Shown here one piece after another: positions 12,101 to 22,965 of a DNA stretch of 64,000 nt; the stretch's first letter is position 1, and each line of letters opens with the position of its first letter. The stretch is from Channa striata (taxonomy: Eukaryota; Chordata; Actinopteri; Anabantiformes; Channidae): positions 3,472,001 to 3,536,000 of the forward strand of contig CM065182.1 in the NCBI GenBank assembly GCA_033026295.1, given 5' to 3'. Below the pieces are notes generated by a model. That model saw only the letters and a program-made list of their open reading frames with translations. It had not been told where the DNA came from and made no database searches. The position numbers were made by a program, and so were the translations under genes.

Positions 12101-15100
12101 ACCATCGAGGACCAGGTTGGTCTGTAGGGCCAAGAAAAGATTTCAAAAATTAAACAGGATTTTAGAAGATGGCCATTTCTGTGTCACTTATGGTGGATGC
12201 TCTCCTAATTTACCTTATTGTAATTTCTTTCTTACCTGTTCCACAGTTGGCTAAGGGGCTGAAGTTGACGTTTGATTCCTCCTTCTCACCAAACACTGGG
12301 TAAGGTGAATAGGAGAATGAAAATAGAGTTAATGTTAGTGAGAAATCATAAGTTAAGAGAAATTAATATGTGTCGAGTTTTATTTGTATTTTGTTTTTGT
12401 TTTTTATTTGTATTTGCTGTAAATGCCGAGACACAGCAAGTTGATCTGAAACAGTGAGCAGTGATGAAAACCAACTGCTGTGGCACTTGTACACACCACC
12501 AAGACAACAGCCAGTGGGCACGTAGCATGCACATATTCTGCTCGGTCGAGAGGAACACAAAGTAGCAGGACTAGCACTGATTATGTACGAGCTAAACCAA
12601 GTATTGTTTTTCTACTTTCACACATTGTTCAGCTCAGATGGTTTAAAACATCTTCTAATTGAGAATATATATGATAAAACATAAAATAATTGTTCTGGCA
12701 TTGTTATTAAGCCACTGAACGGGGTCCAACTAGTTCTGACAGTGTGGTACGCACTGCAGAAATTGCCCTGTAGACACTCGCGCACTAATGGCCGATCGTC
12801 GGCTTGCTGCATCACAGAATGAGTCTGAATTCAGCAATAAAAACAGAACGTAGCTTTTTTGTTTTTGTTTTTTAACACTTTTCATCTGAAAACCTTGTGT
12901 TTTCTGTATGATAATGATTTGGAAACGCATGGAAATAAAGGATAAATGCATTTAAACAAGAAATATTTTCTTGTGTGCTTAAATTTCAGTGGTTGCGCAA
13001 CAGGTAACTAGCTGATGTTAGCTATGGAAGCTGTGAAGGGCGCAGTGCCAGAAGCAGCGCTATCTAGACATTTGTTCACACTTTTGCTAACACGGCTTTA
13101 CTACACAGTTATAGTCTGGATGCCTGGGTGTATAAAAACCACACATTTTTTTAATTCCATGTCACAACAGTGTGATGTTTTTAGCCCCAGGAAACCTCAG
13201 CTTCTCACATTAACAGTCTGTCCTCTTTGTTCCTAACATCTTGCCAGAAAGAAGAGTGGCAAGATCAAGACAGGCTACAAGTGTGACCACATTAACCTTG
13301 GCTGTGACGTTCACTACGACATTAATGGTACAGCTGTTCATGGTGCTGCAGTCGTGGGGTATGAGGGCTGGCTGGCCGGCTACCAGGTGACCTTTGAGGC
13401 CGGAAGGAACAAGATCACCCAGAGTAACTTTGCGGTTGGATACAAGACTGACGAGTTCCAGCTCCATACGAATGTGTAAGACCACATGAAGCAGCAGATG
13501 CACACGAGTAGAACCACAGCATCTGTGTATTGTGTAGCTCATAATTCAATTCTAATCTGCTGCTGAACCAAAGACTTCTTCTCATCTTTGCATATCACAC
13601 CCACTCTCCATTCCTTACACTGTTAAGCAAAATAGTCATAAATTCACACTGGTATCAGGTTACTGCTTATGTCCTTTGGTATTTTAAATTCAAGCCACAG
13701 GCTCTGGCTGTGAGTAAGTCCAGACGATTAACCTCGACTAGACGGAAGCCTTCAAACACACTTTCCTTGTCCTTGTCTGAGTAACTGACTTGTTGTCTGT
13801 TTGGCTGCCTGCCGGACACCCAGGTGCCTGACAGTTATTTTTATGCCTAGGTGATGGGATTTACTATATTGCCAGTGAGGTGGAGCGAATGGTTGGCAGA
13901 CATATCAGAGCTCAGTGAAAAGGCAGAGAGAGTGGGAAAGGCCACAGTGTTACTGTTATCTCCTGCTGTGTTCTTGACCTTTCTCTTTCACTTTACAGCT
14001 GAAGTAGTTATGCAAGGTCAGATCAGGAATAATGGAGATTTTAGCAGACTTGCAAAACACCACATAAGATTTTCTCTGTGTATAAAACATCAATTTGTCC
14101 CTATATTTTCTCCTGTTGAGAATCTGTATCATTTTTCATCAGCATCAACATTAACATTCCAGTCTGCTGTTCCCACCACAGAAATGATGGCACTGAGTTT
14201 GGCGGCTCTATTTACCAGAAGGTGAATGACAAGCTGGAGACTGCGGTCAACCTGGCGTGGACTGCCGGAAATAGTAACACCCGCTTTGGCATTGCCGCCA
14301 AGTATCAGATTGATCCTGATGCATCCTTCTCTGTAAGTATTGTAGTAGTAGTAGTAGTAGGTGTAGTAGAGTCTGATCTTGTCATAATACCAGTGTAAGA
14401 AATAGTGCCATGCAGTGCAGAGGCATTCTGAGTGTCATCATTAACTAACATTCACAACAACTTCTGTTGCCCTTTCAAATGTGGGATACCCTCATTTATT
14501 CCCCCTGGGACTCTGCTGTTCTATTTGTGATTAAAACGTGTGACAGCTTCTCTTAAAAAGTAACAACAATAAATTATCCAATGCATGCGGTTACGTTGTA
14601 ATGATGCTTTCAGTTGTAAGGTCAAAAAGAATTCACGGGAAATGGCTGAAATATTTGTTGGGACTGGAACATCCCAAATTCCTGGAGGGGCTGCTTTTTG
14701 CTGCATGCCTCTCCTAGCTGGCCATCTGGGAATGATGGATGCGACTCTATATGGATGATGTTTAGTTGGGTCTGACAATCGCCTCATCCAAGTCTGTCTG
14801 TCAGTCACAAAAAGGCTCAAGCTAATTTAGTCCTGTATATCACATTAGTCCTTAAATCCCACAAGCAGTAGAGCCAATTAGTGTGAAGAGCTGTGGGTGT
14901 TACAGTGAGTGTAATTATGTGTATTTCTATTATTAACATGTTGGTAGCATTCTAAGGTGAAGCAGTTCTAGTAGTAGCACTTATGAATTAAGTTCAAGAT
15001 GAATCATATTTGTGTTTCTGTTGACATTTGCCTTGGTACAGGCAGTGAATTGGCCAGAATTGGCATAAATTAACGTAACTAATAGTAAAATGTCTTATTT

Positions 15101-15610
15101 CTTGTATCTGTTTCCCCCCAATCTGTTTTTTTTCACACAGGCCAAGGTGAACAACTCCAGCCTTGTCGGCCTAGGCTACACTCAGACTCTGAAACCAGGT
15201 GAGTGCACACTGACATTCTGAAAAAAGCCATAACACTGATCATGTCTCAACTTTTACAAAATGTTTACATTTGCAAAGGCAATATAACAAAAAAAAATAC
15301 TATTTTATTTTTAATTGACATTGAATTGAGATGGAAACTGTATGGGGATTATTGCAGGAAAGTTTAATTTAGGAACATGCAGCTCTGTCAATAGAGTGGG
15401 GAGCAATCAAGGATGTAATACCTCAGCGACACTCCTGTTTGGTGAATTAAATTGCCACAGAAGAATACATTCACACCCAGTGTCTAACTGGTTTGTCCTG
15501 ATGCGTGTCTTTTCATAGGCATAAAGTTGACGCTGTCTGCTCTTCTCGATGGCAAGAACATCAACGCTGGTGGCCACAAGCTCGGTCTCGGCCTTGAGTT
15601 CCAGGCGTAG
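9089..15610 (+). CDS. vdac1: voltage-dependent anion-selective channel protein 1 (mitochondrial porin)
   Basis: Coding exons are 9089-9155, 11531-11580, 11963-12115, 12247-12299, 13248-13475, 14182-14332, 15141-15198 and 15519-15610. All introns are GT-AG and all phases join, giving 852 nt and 283 residues, the usual VDAC1 length. The family forms a 19-strand beta-barrel in the mitochondrial outer membrane with an N-terminal helix inside the pore, and passes ATP/ADP, other metabolites and ions. Visible hallmarks are the N-terminus MAVPPTYADLGKSARD, the Gly-rich hinge GYGFG (21-25), Glu73, the GLK motif (94-96) and the eukaryotic porin signature (about 225-246). The start MAVPP and the ending GLEFQA favour VDAC1 over VDAC2 or VDAC3. 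Cys127 is kept, human Cys232 is Ser, and Cys120 is additional relative to human. Expression is probably constitutive from the upstream CpG promoter. kct2 follows on the same strand, as at human 5q31. Confidence 0.97.
11531..11580 (+). CDS. vdac1: vdac1 coding exon 2
   Basis: Encodes GFGLIKLDLKTKSESGL (residues 23-39), the end of the hinge and beta-strand 1. Acceptor TTTCAG, donor GTAAGT. The 2.4-kb intron before it (9156-11530) holds nothing I can identify. Confidence 0.96.
11963..12115 (+). CDS. vdac1: vdac1 coding exon 3
   Basis: Encodes residues 40-90, including Glu73 in TFTEKWNTDN. Glu73 is the membrane-facing acidic residue linked in mammals to hexokinase I binding and channel oligomerisation. 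The donor CAG|GTTGGT is weaker than the other donors in the gene. Confidence 0.96.
12247..12299 (+). CDS. vdac1: vdac1 coding exon 4
   Basis: Encodes residues 91-107 plus two bases of Gly108, including the conserved GLK motif proposed as a nucleotide contact. Donor ACTGG|GTAAGG. Confidence 0.96.
13248..13475 (+). CDS. vdac1: vdac1 coding exon 5
   Basis: The largest coding exon, residues 108-184 with both ends split. It includes Cys120 and Cys127 and the invariant GYEGWLAGYQ segment. Residues about 129-141 are the part that differs most from the human protein. Confidence 0.96.
14182..14332 (+). CDS. vdac1: vdac1 coding exon 6
   Basis: Encodes residues 184-234 (NDGTEFGGSIYQKVN onward). Position 232, cysteine in human VDAC1, is serine here. 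The donor TCT|GTAAGT is followed by a short GTA trinucleotide tract (about 14339-14362). Confidence 0.96.
15141..15198 (+). CDS. vdac1: vdac1 coding exon 7
   Basis: Encodes residues 235-253 (AKVNNSSLVGLGYTQTLKP), the second half of the eukaryotic porin signature. Acceptor TTTTTTTCACACAG, donor GTGAGT. Confidence 0.96.
15519..15610 (+). CDS. vdac1: vdac1 coding exon 8 (terminal)
   Basis: Encodes residues 254-283 and the stop TAG at 15608-15610. Ends GGHKLGLGLEFQA, typical of VDAC1 rather than the LELEA end of VDAC2. Confidence 0.96.
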
Positions 15611-16537
15611 AGGGATGAGGCAGACGCTGTTCCAGTCCTCCCAGCACACATACGTTCCCCACCAAAAGGAAAAAAAATCTAAGTCCTTTATCGATTACCT
15701 GGCCCTCACACAACCCCCCTCCCTTCCCCTAGACATGCTACAGCTGGATACAATACAGCATAAAGGTTTAATCGTTCTTGTGACGATCTCCCATTTTTAA
15801 AGGACCACTTTAAGGGAACAATATATTTCGAGAAGCAGGAGACCAGCTCAAAACTAAATTACAACCATTCAGCAAAGTTTTATCTTATATTGTGTAGCTT
15901 GCAAGGGAAAAAGTAGCGTTGGGATTATCGATGTTGGCCTCACTATTTGTCATTTCACTACATTTATATACGACGCTTTCAGTTGTGTTTGTGTCTCTAC
16001 TTTCCAATGCAGAAAAAGGGAAAATTAAAACTAGATCAGCCCAAAATGCAGAAAGTGCATGATGCAGTTAATGTGCAGTTGAGTATACACACCACCAGGT
16101 GGTGCTGTTACATAGCACCTATAAGCACTCCATAAAATATAATGATGAAATATGAGTTTTATTTAAACACATCTGCACTGGAGAGCTCTAGTGTCTGTCT
16201 GAACATACAGTTAGTTAGTAACAAGGGTTAGTTGTCCCTGATGTAAGCAGCTGTCAGCAGATCTAAGAGACACTACACCCCAACGTGTACATTCTGTGTT
16301 TCTGTCTCATTTGTCTTTTGTGTCTGTGCATTTGGTGTTTACCATGTCTTTTGTTACATATAGCAAAAAGAATATTATTTTATTGATGGTCTTACACAGT
16401 TCACTTCACATGTCAAGTCTTAAAGGTAAGGACCTGTCAAGTCCTCTTGATCGAGCAAAAGAAAGGAAATATGTCACGCGCACAGTTGAACATCTTTGAA
16501 TAAGACTTGTAGTACGACTTTGAGGGAGAGTGAAAAG

Positions 16538-16543
16538 AATAAA
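16538..16543 (+). terminator. candidate vdac1 polyadenylation signal AATAAA (proximal)
   Basis: Canonical AATAAA about 930 bp after the vdac1 stop codon. Confidence 0.6.
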
Positions 16544-16623
16544 AGTGGAAATGAGATGGTAGTCTTCCACACCTGGTTTTGGGAATCATGTGTAGTGTAT
16601 TTGACAGTATTGTCATTCCCTAA

Positions 16624-16629
16624 AATAAA
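16624..16629 (+). terminator. candidate vdac1 polyadenylation signal AATAAA (distal)
   Basis: Second AATAAA 86 bp downstream, followed by a GT/T-rich stretch (about 16650-16670) that could serve as the downstream element. Confidence 0.6.
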
Positions 16630-17051
16630 TAAGTAAAACTTGAACCATTGTCTTGGTTGTTTTGTGTCCGTTCCTTTAAAAGATTTTCCAATATTAGTTG
16701 TAAAAGAAGACGTGCTCCACGCCTTGCTGTTCTTTGAGTAACTTTGTTGTGTGTTGAATATTAATGGATTCCTTAACTTTGAGTTACTAGTTACAATACA
16801 GATGCAGGTTATAATACAGAGGATGATCAAGCTGTGCACATTTTACTTGGAACACATTTCGTTAAACAATAAAACCGGTTTTGTACTAATCCAATCGCTA
16901 GAGCAATCGAAAATAAGACCAAATACCTATATTCATAATATACATTTCAGCCTAATATTAAAAACTCGTTAGACCGCATGTCTCCGATGACTGTGACTCT
17001 GTGCATCCGGGCAGGAAACATGTGAGTCTGTCTCTGTGTCACGCAAACAAA

Positions 17052-17054
<3 letters not shown>

Positions 17055-17088
<34 letters not shown>
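17055..17088. repeat. (CA)n microsatellite in the kct2 promoter
   Basis: Uninterrupted CA run, preceded by CAAA units, ending about 70 bp before the kct2 start codon. Length changes here would alter the spacing within the kct2 promoter. Confidence 0.95.
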
Positions 17089-17091
<3 letters not shown>

Positions 17092-17720
17092 CCTACGTCA
17101 TCACAGTTCACGTGGCCGTGCGGGGAAGGCCACGCCTCTTCGGTCACTCACGCATCAACATGGCGACGTGTAGGAAGATGGAGCGAAGCAGAGGGAATAT
17201 TTGTTTTCTGTATGTGGTTATTTTCCTCCAGCTGTTTGTCAGCGGCTGCCTGTCGGTTCCGGTACCTTCCTCGACCACAGGTACGTTCAACTTTCACAAG
17301 TATGTGGCGTGAAAACGGATTTTAGCCGTTTACCGACCTGCTGCTTAGCTAGCTAGCTGATGCTAACTGCCTGGTTTGTTTCGTACGTCGTGCTAACGTT
17401 AGCAACCGCGGTGTCAGGTGAGCAGCACTGACACAGGCGAACCTGTTGTGCCCGGAAACTGCATCTCTACGACTAGTAGCACAATGGACGTTGCAGACAA
17501 AAAGTAAACGCTCCTAAATACGAAAACGTGTCGCCTCATCGTGACGCCTCCGAGAACCGGCTAACAAACGCCCAACAGTTAGCTACCTGTTCACTCGACA
17601 TTTGGACGTCCAGGCGCATTTCCGCGAACAGCGACTCGGCTCCGACCTTTACGCTTGATTTATTCGCCCTCACATAGAATATGGCGAATAATAAATCAGA
17701 GATGCAGCGTTTTCACAGGC
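17089..17720 (+). promoter_or_regulatory. kct2: CpG-rich kct2 promoter / 5' region
   Basis: CpG density rises from about 17090 and stays high into intron 1. Visible elements are a CRE-like TACGTCA (17094-17100), an E-box CACGTG (17109-17114), and AACATGGCGAC overlapping the start codon, which matches the YY1 consensus. There is no TATA box. The region also spans coding exon 1. The vdac1 poly(A) signals lie only about 0.5-0.6 kb upstream, so the two genes are closely packed. Confidence 0.65.
17160..17280 (+). CDS. kct2: kct2 exon 1 (signal peptide)
   Basis: Encodes residues 1-40 plus one base. A short basic N-region (MATCRKMERSRGN) precedes a hydrophobic core (ICFLYVVIFLQLFV). Signal cleavage is likely near residues 30-33. 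The donor ACAG|GTACG is followed by a 2.5-kb intron (17281-19822) whose 5' part is CpG-rich and whose remainder shows nothing I can identify. Confidence 0.9.
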
Positions 17721-20700
17721 TTCCGCTTGTTTTTTTTTTTGGCGCTTTACACTGAGGAAGGAAGTGAGTGTGTCACAATCAGCGACGAACAACATGTCAA
17801 GTAGTTTCCTGAGACATTGGGCTGTTTGATTATCGTCCTCGGGACGTGTGAGCTGGTGTGGAGGTGAAGTCCTGGTTACAGATGTGACTGATCCCCCGGG
17901 TCAGGGTCTCAGCAGGGGTGGAAAAGTACTGCGTCTGTCCTGTTGGGGTACGTGGGCATCAGGAAAGAAGGTTCCTCCATGTCGTCCATGAATTTGTACA
18001 TCATTCAAAGCTCACAAAGGACATTTTAGAATCTCGCCAAAATGTTGTTTGTTGGGACACATTAGTGTAATCAACTGCATCAGATTATTTAAATACATGT
18101 CTTGTTATGTCAATATAATTAAAATATATGTTTTGTAGCTTTTTTATGAGAAACTCCTGTGGGGTTTATTCCCAGATAAATACATTAAGAAAGAGATTTA
18201 ATTTAAGCCAATACTCACACTTTTGCTTGAATTATTTGAGTGTGTCTACTTGTGCTACCTCTGAGGATCAAAGATAATTTTGAAATGTATTATCAATAAT
18301 GGACTTTGACTGTTGCATTCTTTGCACTTTATTGGCTTAAATCGGTTGAGATCAGGTCAGTGGTGTTGATTTAGTGGACTGTGTTCTCTGTTCTTGTATG
18401 TCGGTTTGAAGTTTTTATGATGACGTGCTGTGCCATCACTCTAAGTCTATTAACTACATTAAAAATGTTTTTGTCATACAGGTGCGATGGTCCAGCACAA
18501 ACAGCTGCAGTTTGGCATAGTTTGAAACAAAAGGTTTCACAAATGGCCGATTTTCTCTACAAAGAGCATCTCCCACCAAAGAATATTCTGTGTAAACATG
18601 CATCTGACTGCAAAATATGAGCATTTCTTCGTCTTGTGAATAATTTTAGCAGCCAGTGCATGAATTTCCTACTTATCAAACCATGCATGTGCTTTTTGGT
18701 TTTATTTGTGTATTTTTTACAACTAGAATGTGGAGTAGAAAACATAAATAAAAATATTGTACAGAGGCCTGCTGGGTATTTAGCGTGAAGAGTAGCTATC
18801 AAGTGACCACTACGTACCACTTTCCTGTCTGAATTTTTCAGAATTAACATATATATGTTAATTTTGGACATCATGGTATTGCATAGGTTTATTCTGGAAA
18901 AAACAAGCAGAAAGAAAAAAAATTCCAAATAAATAAGATGCCCCATTTGGGATGAAATGTATGATTTAATGGAATATTTTATACTTTATAAACACGTTTG
19001 TTAAGTGAGCTCCCAGTTTTTCAGTCTTAGAGACAGAATTTTCAATGCAGCATTTTATAAAGAAAATCTTATGACTGTTCCTAATACAAAGATCTCCTGT
19101 TCAGCGATTATTTTTGCTGGCCGTGGCATGAATAGTCCCTTTCTTCTCTCGGTGATGTCTTACTTCAGGCATACTTCAAGTCCCTAGTGTTCTCGCCCCG
19201 TCCCTTCCTAGGCAACGCCTCCGAGTCCCACAGGATTAAATAATGTTGACACTTGTTGGTTAAATGCTGTCATTGATTCAGGAAGGCTGGCGTGAGGGTG
19301 AATTCAACTTGCATTTAAAGATACAGAAGCTAGAAAGATTTTTAAAATCATTCATCATGTAACAGCATTGTTGTCACAGCCAACAGTGATCATGGGAGTA
19401 GGACAGATTGTAACCTGGCAGCTGGTGGGTTAACACCTTTGCCAAAGGGCTTTTTTGTCTCTTGAGTATGAGGACACAATCTTATTCCCAGTCATAGCTG
19501 CTAGAGTGCTCACCCGGTGTGTCTCTGTGTCATTATAGGTTTCTGTAGAAAGACTACAAACAAAATGAAGGGACATAAAAAAGAAGTGTTTAAAGTCCAC
19601 AGATGAATGCAATTTTATGTTCATGTTTTATTAATGTTGCACTTCTCAATACAAGGTATTAAGCAGATGGAACATGCAAACAATAAAAGTAGAACATACA
19701 GTATTTTACATTAGGTCACACACCACATCGCCCCGGAAGTTTAACTGTTTGATTTTGTATGTCATCAATCATATTTCTGTAACCTGGTGTTTTGCGTTGT
19801 TTTTCTTTCTCTTACCTGACAGTGCCATACACAGCACCAAAGACGGAAGTCCCTTCTCAAAGTCCTAATCTGTCTTCCAAAGGAACCTCTACAACAGATC
19901 TTGACAACCCTGCAGAAAATGCTGGCAGTGATTCCGTGACAACACAAGCAAATACGACTAAGCTCAACAATGCGACTACTGAACAAGTAATCCCCCCAGA
20001 TCATGGAAAGGACATTTTTGTCTTTGATTCATCTGAAAAGGTGCACAACAAATCAAATGAGAACCAAGAAGGCCTGCAAATCAGTAATGCAACAGATGAC
20101 GCTGTCACTTCTGACGCCATTCCAGGCCAAACTCCAGAAACCCCGACCAACTCTGCCAGTGCCCCTAAAACAGTCCAGTCTGTAACCGAAGATCCAGAAA
20201 CACCTGGCAAATCCTCAGAGGAGAACATGTACACAGACCTTAATGCAGAACTGCCAGCCCCTAATGAAAGTCATAATAATCAGGAAGGGGAAAACGAGGA
20301 CGACAGGGAGGAGGTTAACAACAGTGACACAGAAGAAAGTGCGAATCCCGACGGATATGATGATGATATTGATGATGAGGAGGAGGAGGAGGAGGTCCCA
20401 AAACAGCAGGAGCTTAATGAGATGGAGGTGACAAAGCACAAAGACCTAGAGAGCTACAACTCAGAAAACGAGGACTCCCACTTCTTCTTTCATCTGGTCA
20501 TTCTGGCTTTCCTGGTGGCTATTGTCTACATCACCTATCACAACAAGAGGAAGGTGAGCGTTGGCTCGACCACAGCTAAGCCCTAGATGTTTATACTTTA
20601 TTTTTCTAGAAGTTTCTGAGTTTATGTTGACAAACCAATGAAATCCAAAAATCCCATCATCCACACACATTACAGCACTGCATTTCTGAGGTTTTAAAGT

Positions 20701-21585
20701 TGAACACGTAGAAGGAGGTTTCATATTAATAACAATGCTGTTCACATCTAAATGTGGGACGTTTTCAGACCTGTAGTTCGTTTGTAATCTGGGTCAGTTT
20801 TTAAATGGGTTTGGTTTCCTTTCGCACAACAATAAATTTAAGAAACCTCAAATGCATCACATGAAGTCGTGCAAAAATCTTCTTTTTGGCTCAGTGGCAT
20901 TAACACGAAAGTAAAAATGAAGTAGGTCACACGTTGTGTACTGGTGAATATTTCAAAGTGGAAATTTGTTTTAAAAAAACTGAACAGTTGTAGAGCTGAA
21001 TGGACTTTTGAAAAAAAAACAAAAAAAAAACACGAGCTGTCAACAAGCTGTCTAGCTAAAACCTGTTTTGAACCAGATCGAGGTATGCTCACGCTCATAC
21101 CACAAATTCACAGCTCCAGAATGTTTTTTTGCTAAGTCAGTTTTCTTTTAAGTTGGATTCACGCATACATACATTTTTAGAATGTATGCAGTACGCCAGG
21201 ACAGGAAATTATGTGTGCAACCGTTCATTGGTTTGTCTGACGGCATTGTACACGTTGCGTGTGAGGTACCTTCTGCAAATCACCTTCACTTCAATTCTAA
21301 TTGTCCCTCGTCTTTCCTGCTAGCCTGTCAAAGCCGGAATTTAATTTACTTGATTTGTACTTGGAACATTAGTCATTATATTATATCTTATACTTACACA
21401 TATCTAAGTGTTTCATTTCCGTATATGGCGTCTTTCCTTCTTCTTCCCAGATTTTCCTACTGGCTCAGAGTCGGCGCTGGAAGGACAGTCTGTGTTCCCG
21501 CAACAATGTGCAGTATCACCGCCTGGACCAGAACGTCAACGAGGCCATGCCGTCCCTCAAGATGACCCAAGACTACATTTTTTGA
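17160..21585 (+). CDS. kct2: keratinocyte-associated transmembrane protein 2 (C5orf15 orthologue)
   Basis: Coding exons 17160-17280, 19823-20553 and 21451-21585 join in frame (GT-AG) to 987 nt and 328 residues. Layout: hydrophobic signal peptide (about residues 13-33); Ser/Thr/Pro/Asn-rich lumenal region with several N-x-S/T sites (e.g. Asn56, Asn84, Asn90, Asn116, Asn129, Asn188, Asn207); acidic block (about 195-232); one transmembrane helix (about 261-279); then a basic YHNKRK stop-transfer and a 44-residue tail. The tail holds YHRL (306-309) and ends DYIF. The membrane, juxtamembrane and tail sequence is the strongest match to KCT2. The lumenal region is recognisable only by composition. 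Position directly after vdac1 on the same strand agrees with human 5q31. Its biochemical function is unknown; trafficking through the trans-Golgi network is inferred. The ATG chosen has a good Kozak context (AACATGG) and opens directly into the signal peptide. Confidence 0.93.
19823..20553 (+). CDS. kct2: kct2 exon 2 (lumenal domain and transmembrane helix)
   Basis: Encodes residues 41-284: low-complexity S/T/P/N-rich stretch, acidic D/E block with a Glu run near 226-231, and the helix HFFFHLVILAFLVAIVYITY followed by HNKRK. The donor AAG|GTGAGC lies exactly at the end of the basic cluster. Without splicing the frame continues ten residues into the intron and stops at 20586. Confidence 0.92.
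20831..20836 (+). terminator. possible intronic polyadenylation signal in kct2 intron 2
   Basis: AATAAA 245 bp past the in-frame stop that would end an unspliced exon 2 isoform. It could be chance in AT-rich DNA. Confidence 0.3.
21451..21585 (+). CDS. kct2: kct2 exon 3 (cytoplasmic tail)
   Basis: Encodes residues 285-328 and the stop TGA (21583-21585). Begins IFLLAQSRRWKDSLC and contains the tyrosine motif YHRL, then DQNVNEAMPSLK and the terminal DYIF. This exon is the most diagnostic part of the family. Acceptor TTCTTCCCAG. Confidence 0.93.
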   Translation: MFLLAQSRRWKDSLCSRNNVQYHRLDQNVNEAMPSLKMTQDYIF

Positions 21586-22965
21586 TCCATGTCCGGGGAG
21601 CCAGACGCCCAGACGTGCACAGAGCGGACTGGCCTACCTTCCTTCCGGTCGCATTAATGAGATGCTGTGTTTTGTCGTGGAGCATGATTGATGCTTTTTC
21701 TTTCTTTACAGGCCATTTGGAAAACAGAGGTGGTTGTGTGTTTGGGATACAATTATTCTAGAATTATTATATGTTTTTTTTTCTTGTCTGCAGAGAGATT
21801 TTTACTGTTTTATCTGTTATATTTTATATTGTTATTTTTTTCTAAATTGACTTTTTGGGGATTCAATAATTTAGTTGATTAGGGGTTTTTGGGTGTTTCC
21901 GCCTTATAGTCCTCTGAAAACTGTTTTCCTTCTTGCTCACTGTCTTAATATATTCTAATAGACACTTTCAGAGTTGAATAATTAGATATGTGTAAGCTAT
22001 AAGGTATAATATAATGTTTAACTATAACTGGTGATTATTTATCCAAAATTCTATGATAAATTTCTCTCTGAGCAGTTAACCAAGACATGAACTGACACAC
22101 AAAACCTTAGCTTTTCCAAAGTGTCAGTTGTGTCATGCATCCTTTTATGTCGTACAAACAAAGGACGAATACAGGAGAAGCGAATACACGTAAAAACAGT
22201 AATTCCTGAATTTCTTAATGGTGAATAGGTCTTTAATAGACTAAACATTAGGCATTAACTGTGTGGCTACTCTTGAGGTGAAGGACTCACATTTATGTGT
22301 TTAAGCCATTAAAATGAAGCTGGAGAGCTTGGTGGTGTTCAGGTTAGACGGATGGAAGGAGCTTGTATCTCCAGACCCTTTTCTTGCTCGTCAGTTTATA
22401 TTTGCAGAATACGGTACCTCTTCTTCTGACGCCCGGATTTTGCTGTGCAGAAATCCTGGGGCAGGCCCGCTTTGTTTTATGACTTCGGTGAAGTCTGATA
22501 ATCATGTGGTCGTCACTGTGGCAAAAACGCCTCATGCTCACAAATTACTTTTTAGTTTCCTCTTGTCAGAGTTGAATTAGCTTTTCTGTTGACAAATTTT
22601 CCCATGAACATCAGGAAAGAAAAAAAGCTCCCAGTGAATCCAAGAACATGATTTTGTCACTCATATCTTTAACTTTTCACAGCCAGGCTATTTCTCTGCC
22701 TGTTGCCGTCTCATGCCTTCTGTTAAAATCCTGTAACTCCTACACGAACCTACATGTTTATCGATCGTTTGTCGCCTTCTGCGAGTTGCTTTCAGCTGTC
22801 TTGTCTGTACACAAGTTGCACAGTGTGTAGATGATGCGTTTTGCACTTGCCATCCACAGTCACGCTAGCTACAGTATGAAGCTGTCAGGGGTCGTAGCGG
22901 CGAAGAATCAACAGTGGAAATTGTACAATCTTCTTTTTGTCAATAAAGCACAAATTATGTATAGA
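21586..22965 (+). other. kct2: kct2 3' untranslated region
   Basis: Non-coding, AT-rich sequence from the stop codon to just after the first good AATAAA (22942-22947). Short open frames within it have no recognisable similarity. Confidence 0.6.
22942..22947 (+). terminator. kct2 polyadenylation signal AATAAA
   Basis: First canonical AATAAA downstream of the kct2 stop codon, about 1.36 kb into the 3' UTR. Confidence 0.6.

Larger units (their letters stand above)
15611..16650 (+). other. vdac1: vdac1 3' untranslated region
   Basis: Non-coding sequence from the stop codon to the last plausible poly(A) signal. No open frame of note. A long 3' UTR is usual for vertebrate VDAC1. Confidence 0.7.

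Noticed and set aside
17001..17159. Upstream in-frame extension of kct2 starting at 17001
   Set aside because: It would run through the CA microsatellite (His-Thr repeat). The ATG at 17160 has better context and opens directly into the signal peptide.
18557..18946. 129-codon frame on the minus strand
   Set aside because: Lies inside kct2 intron 1; AT-rich with no recognisable product.
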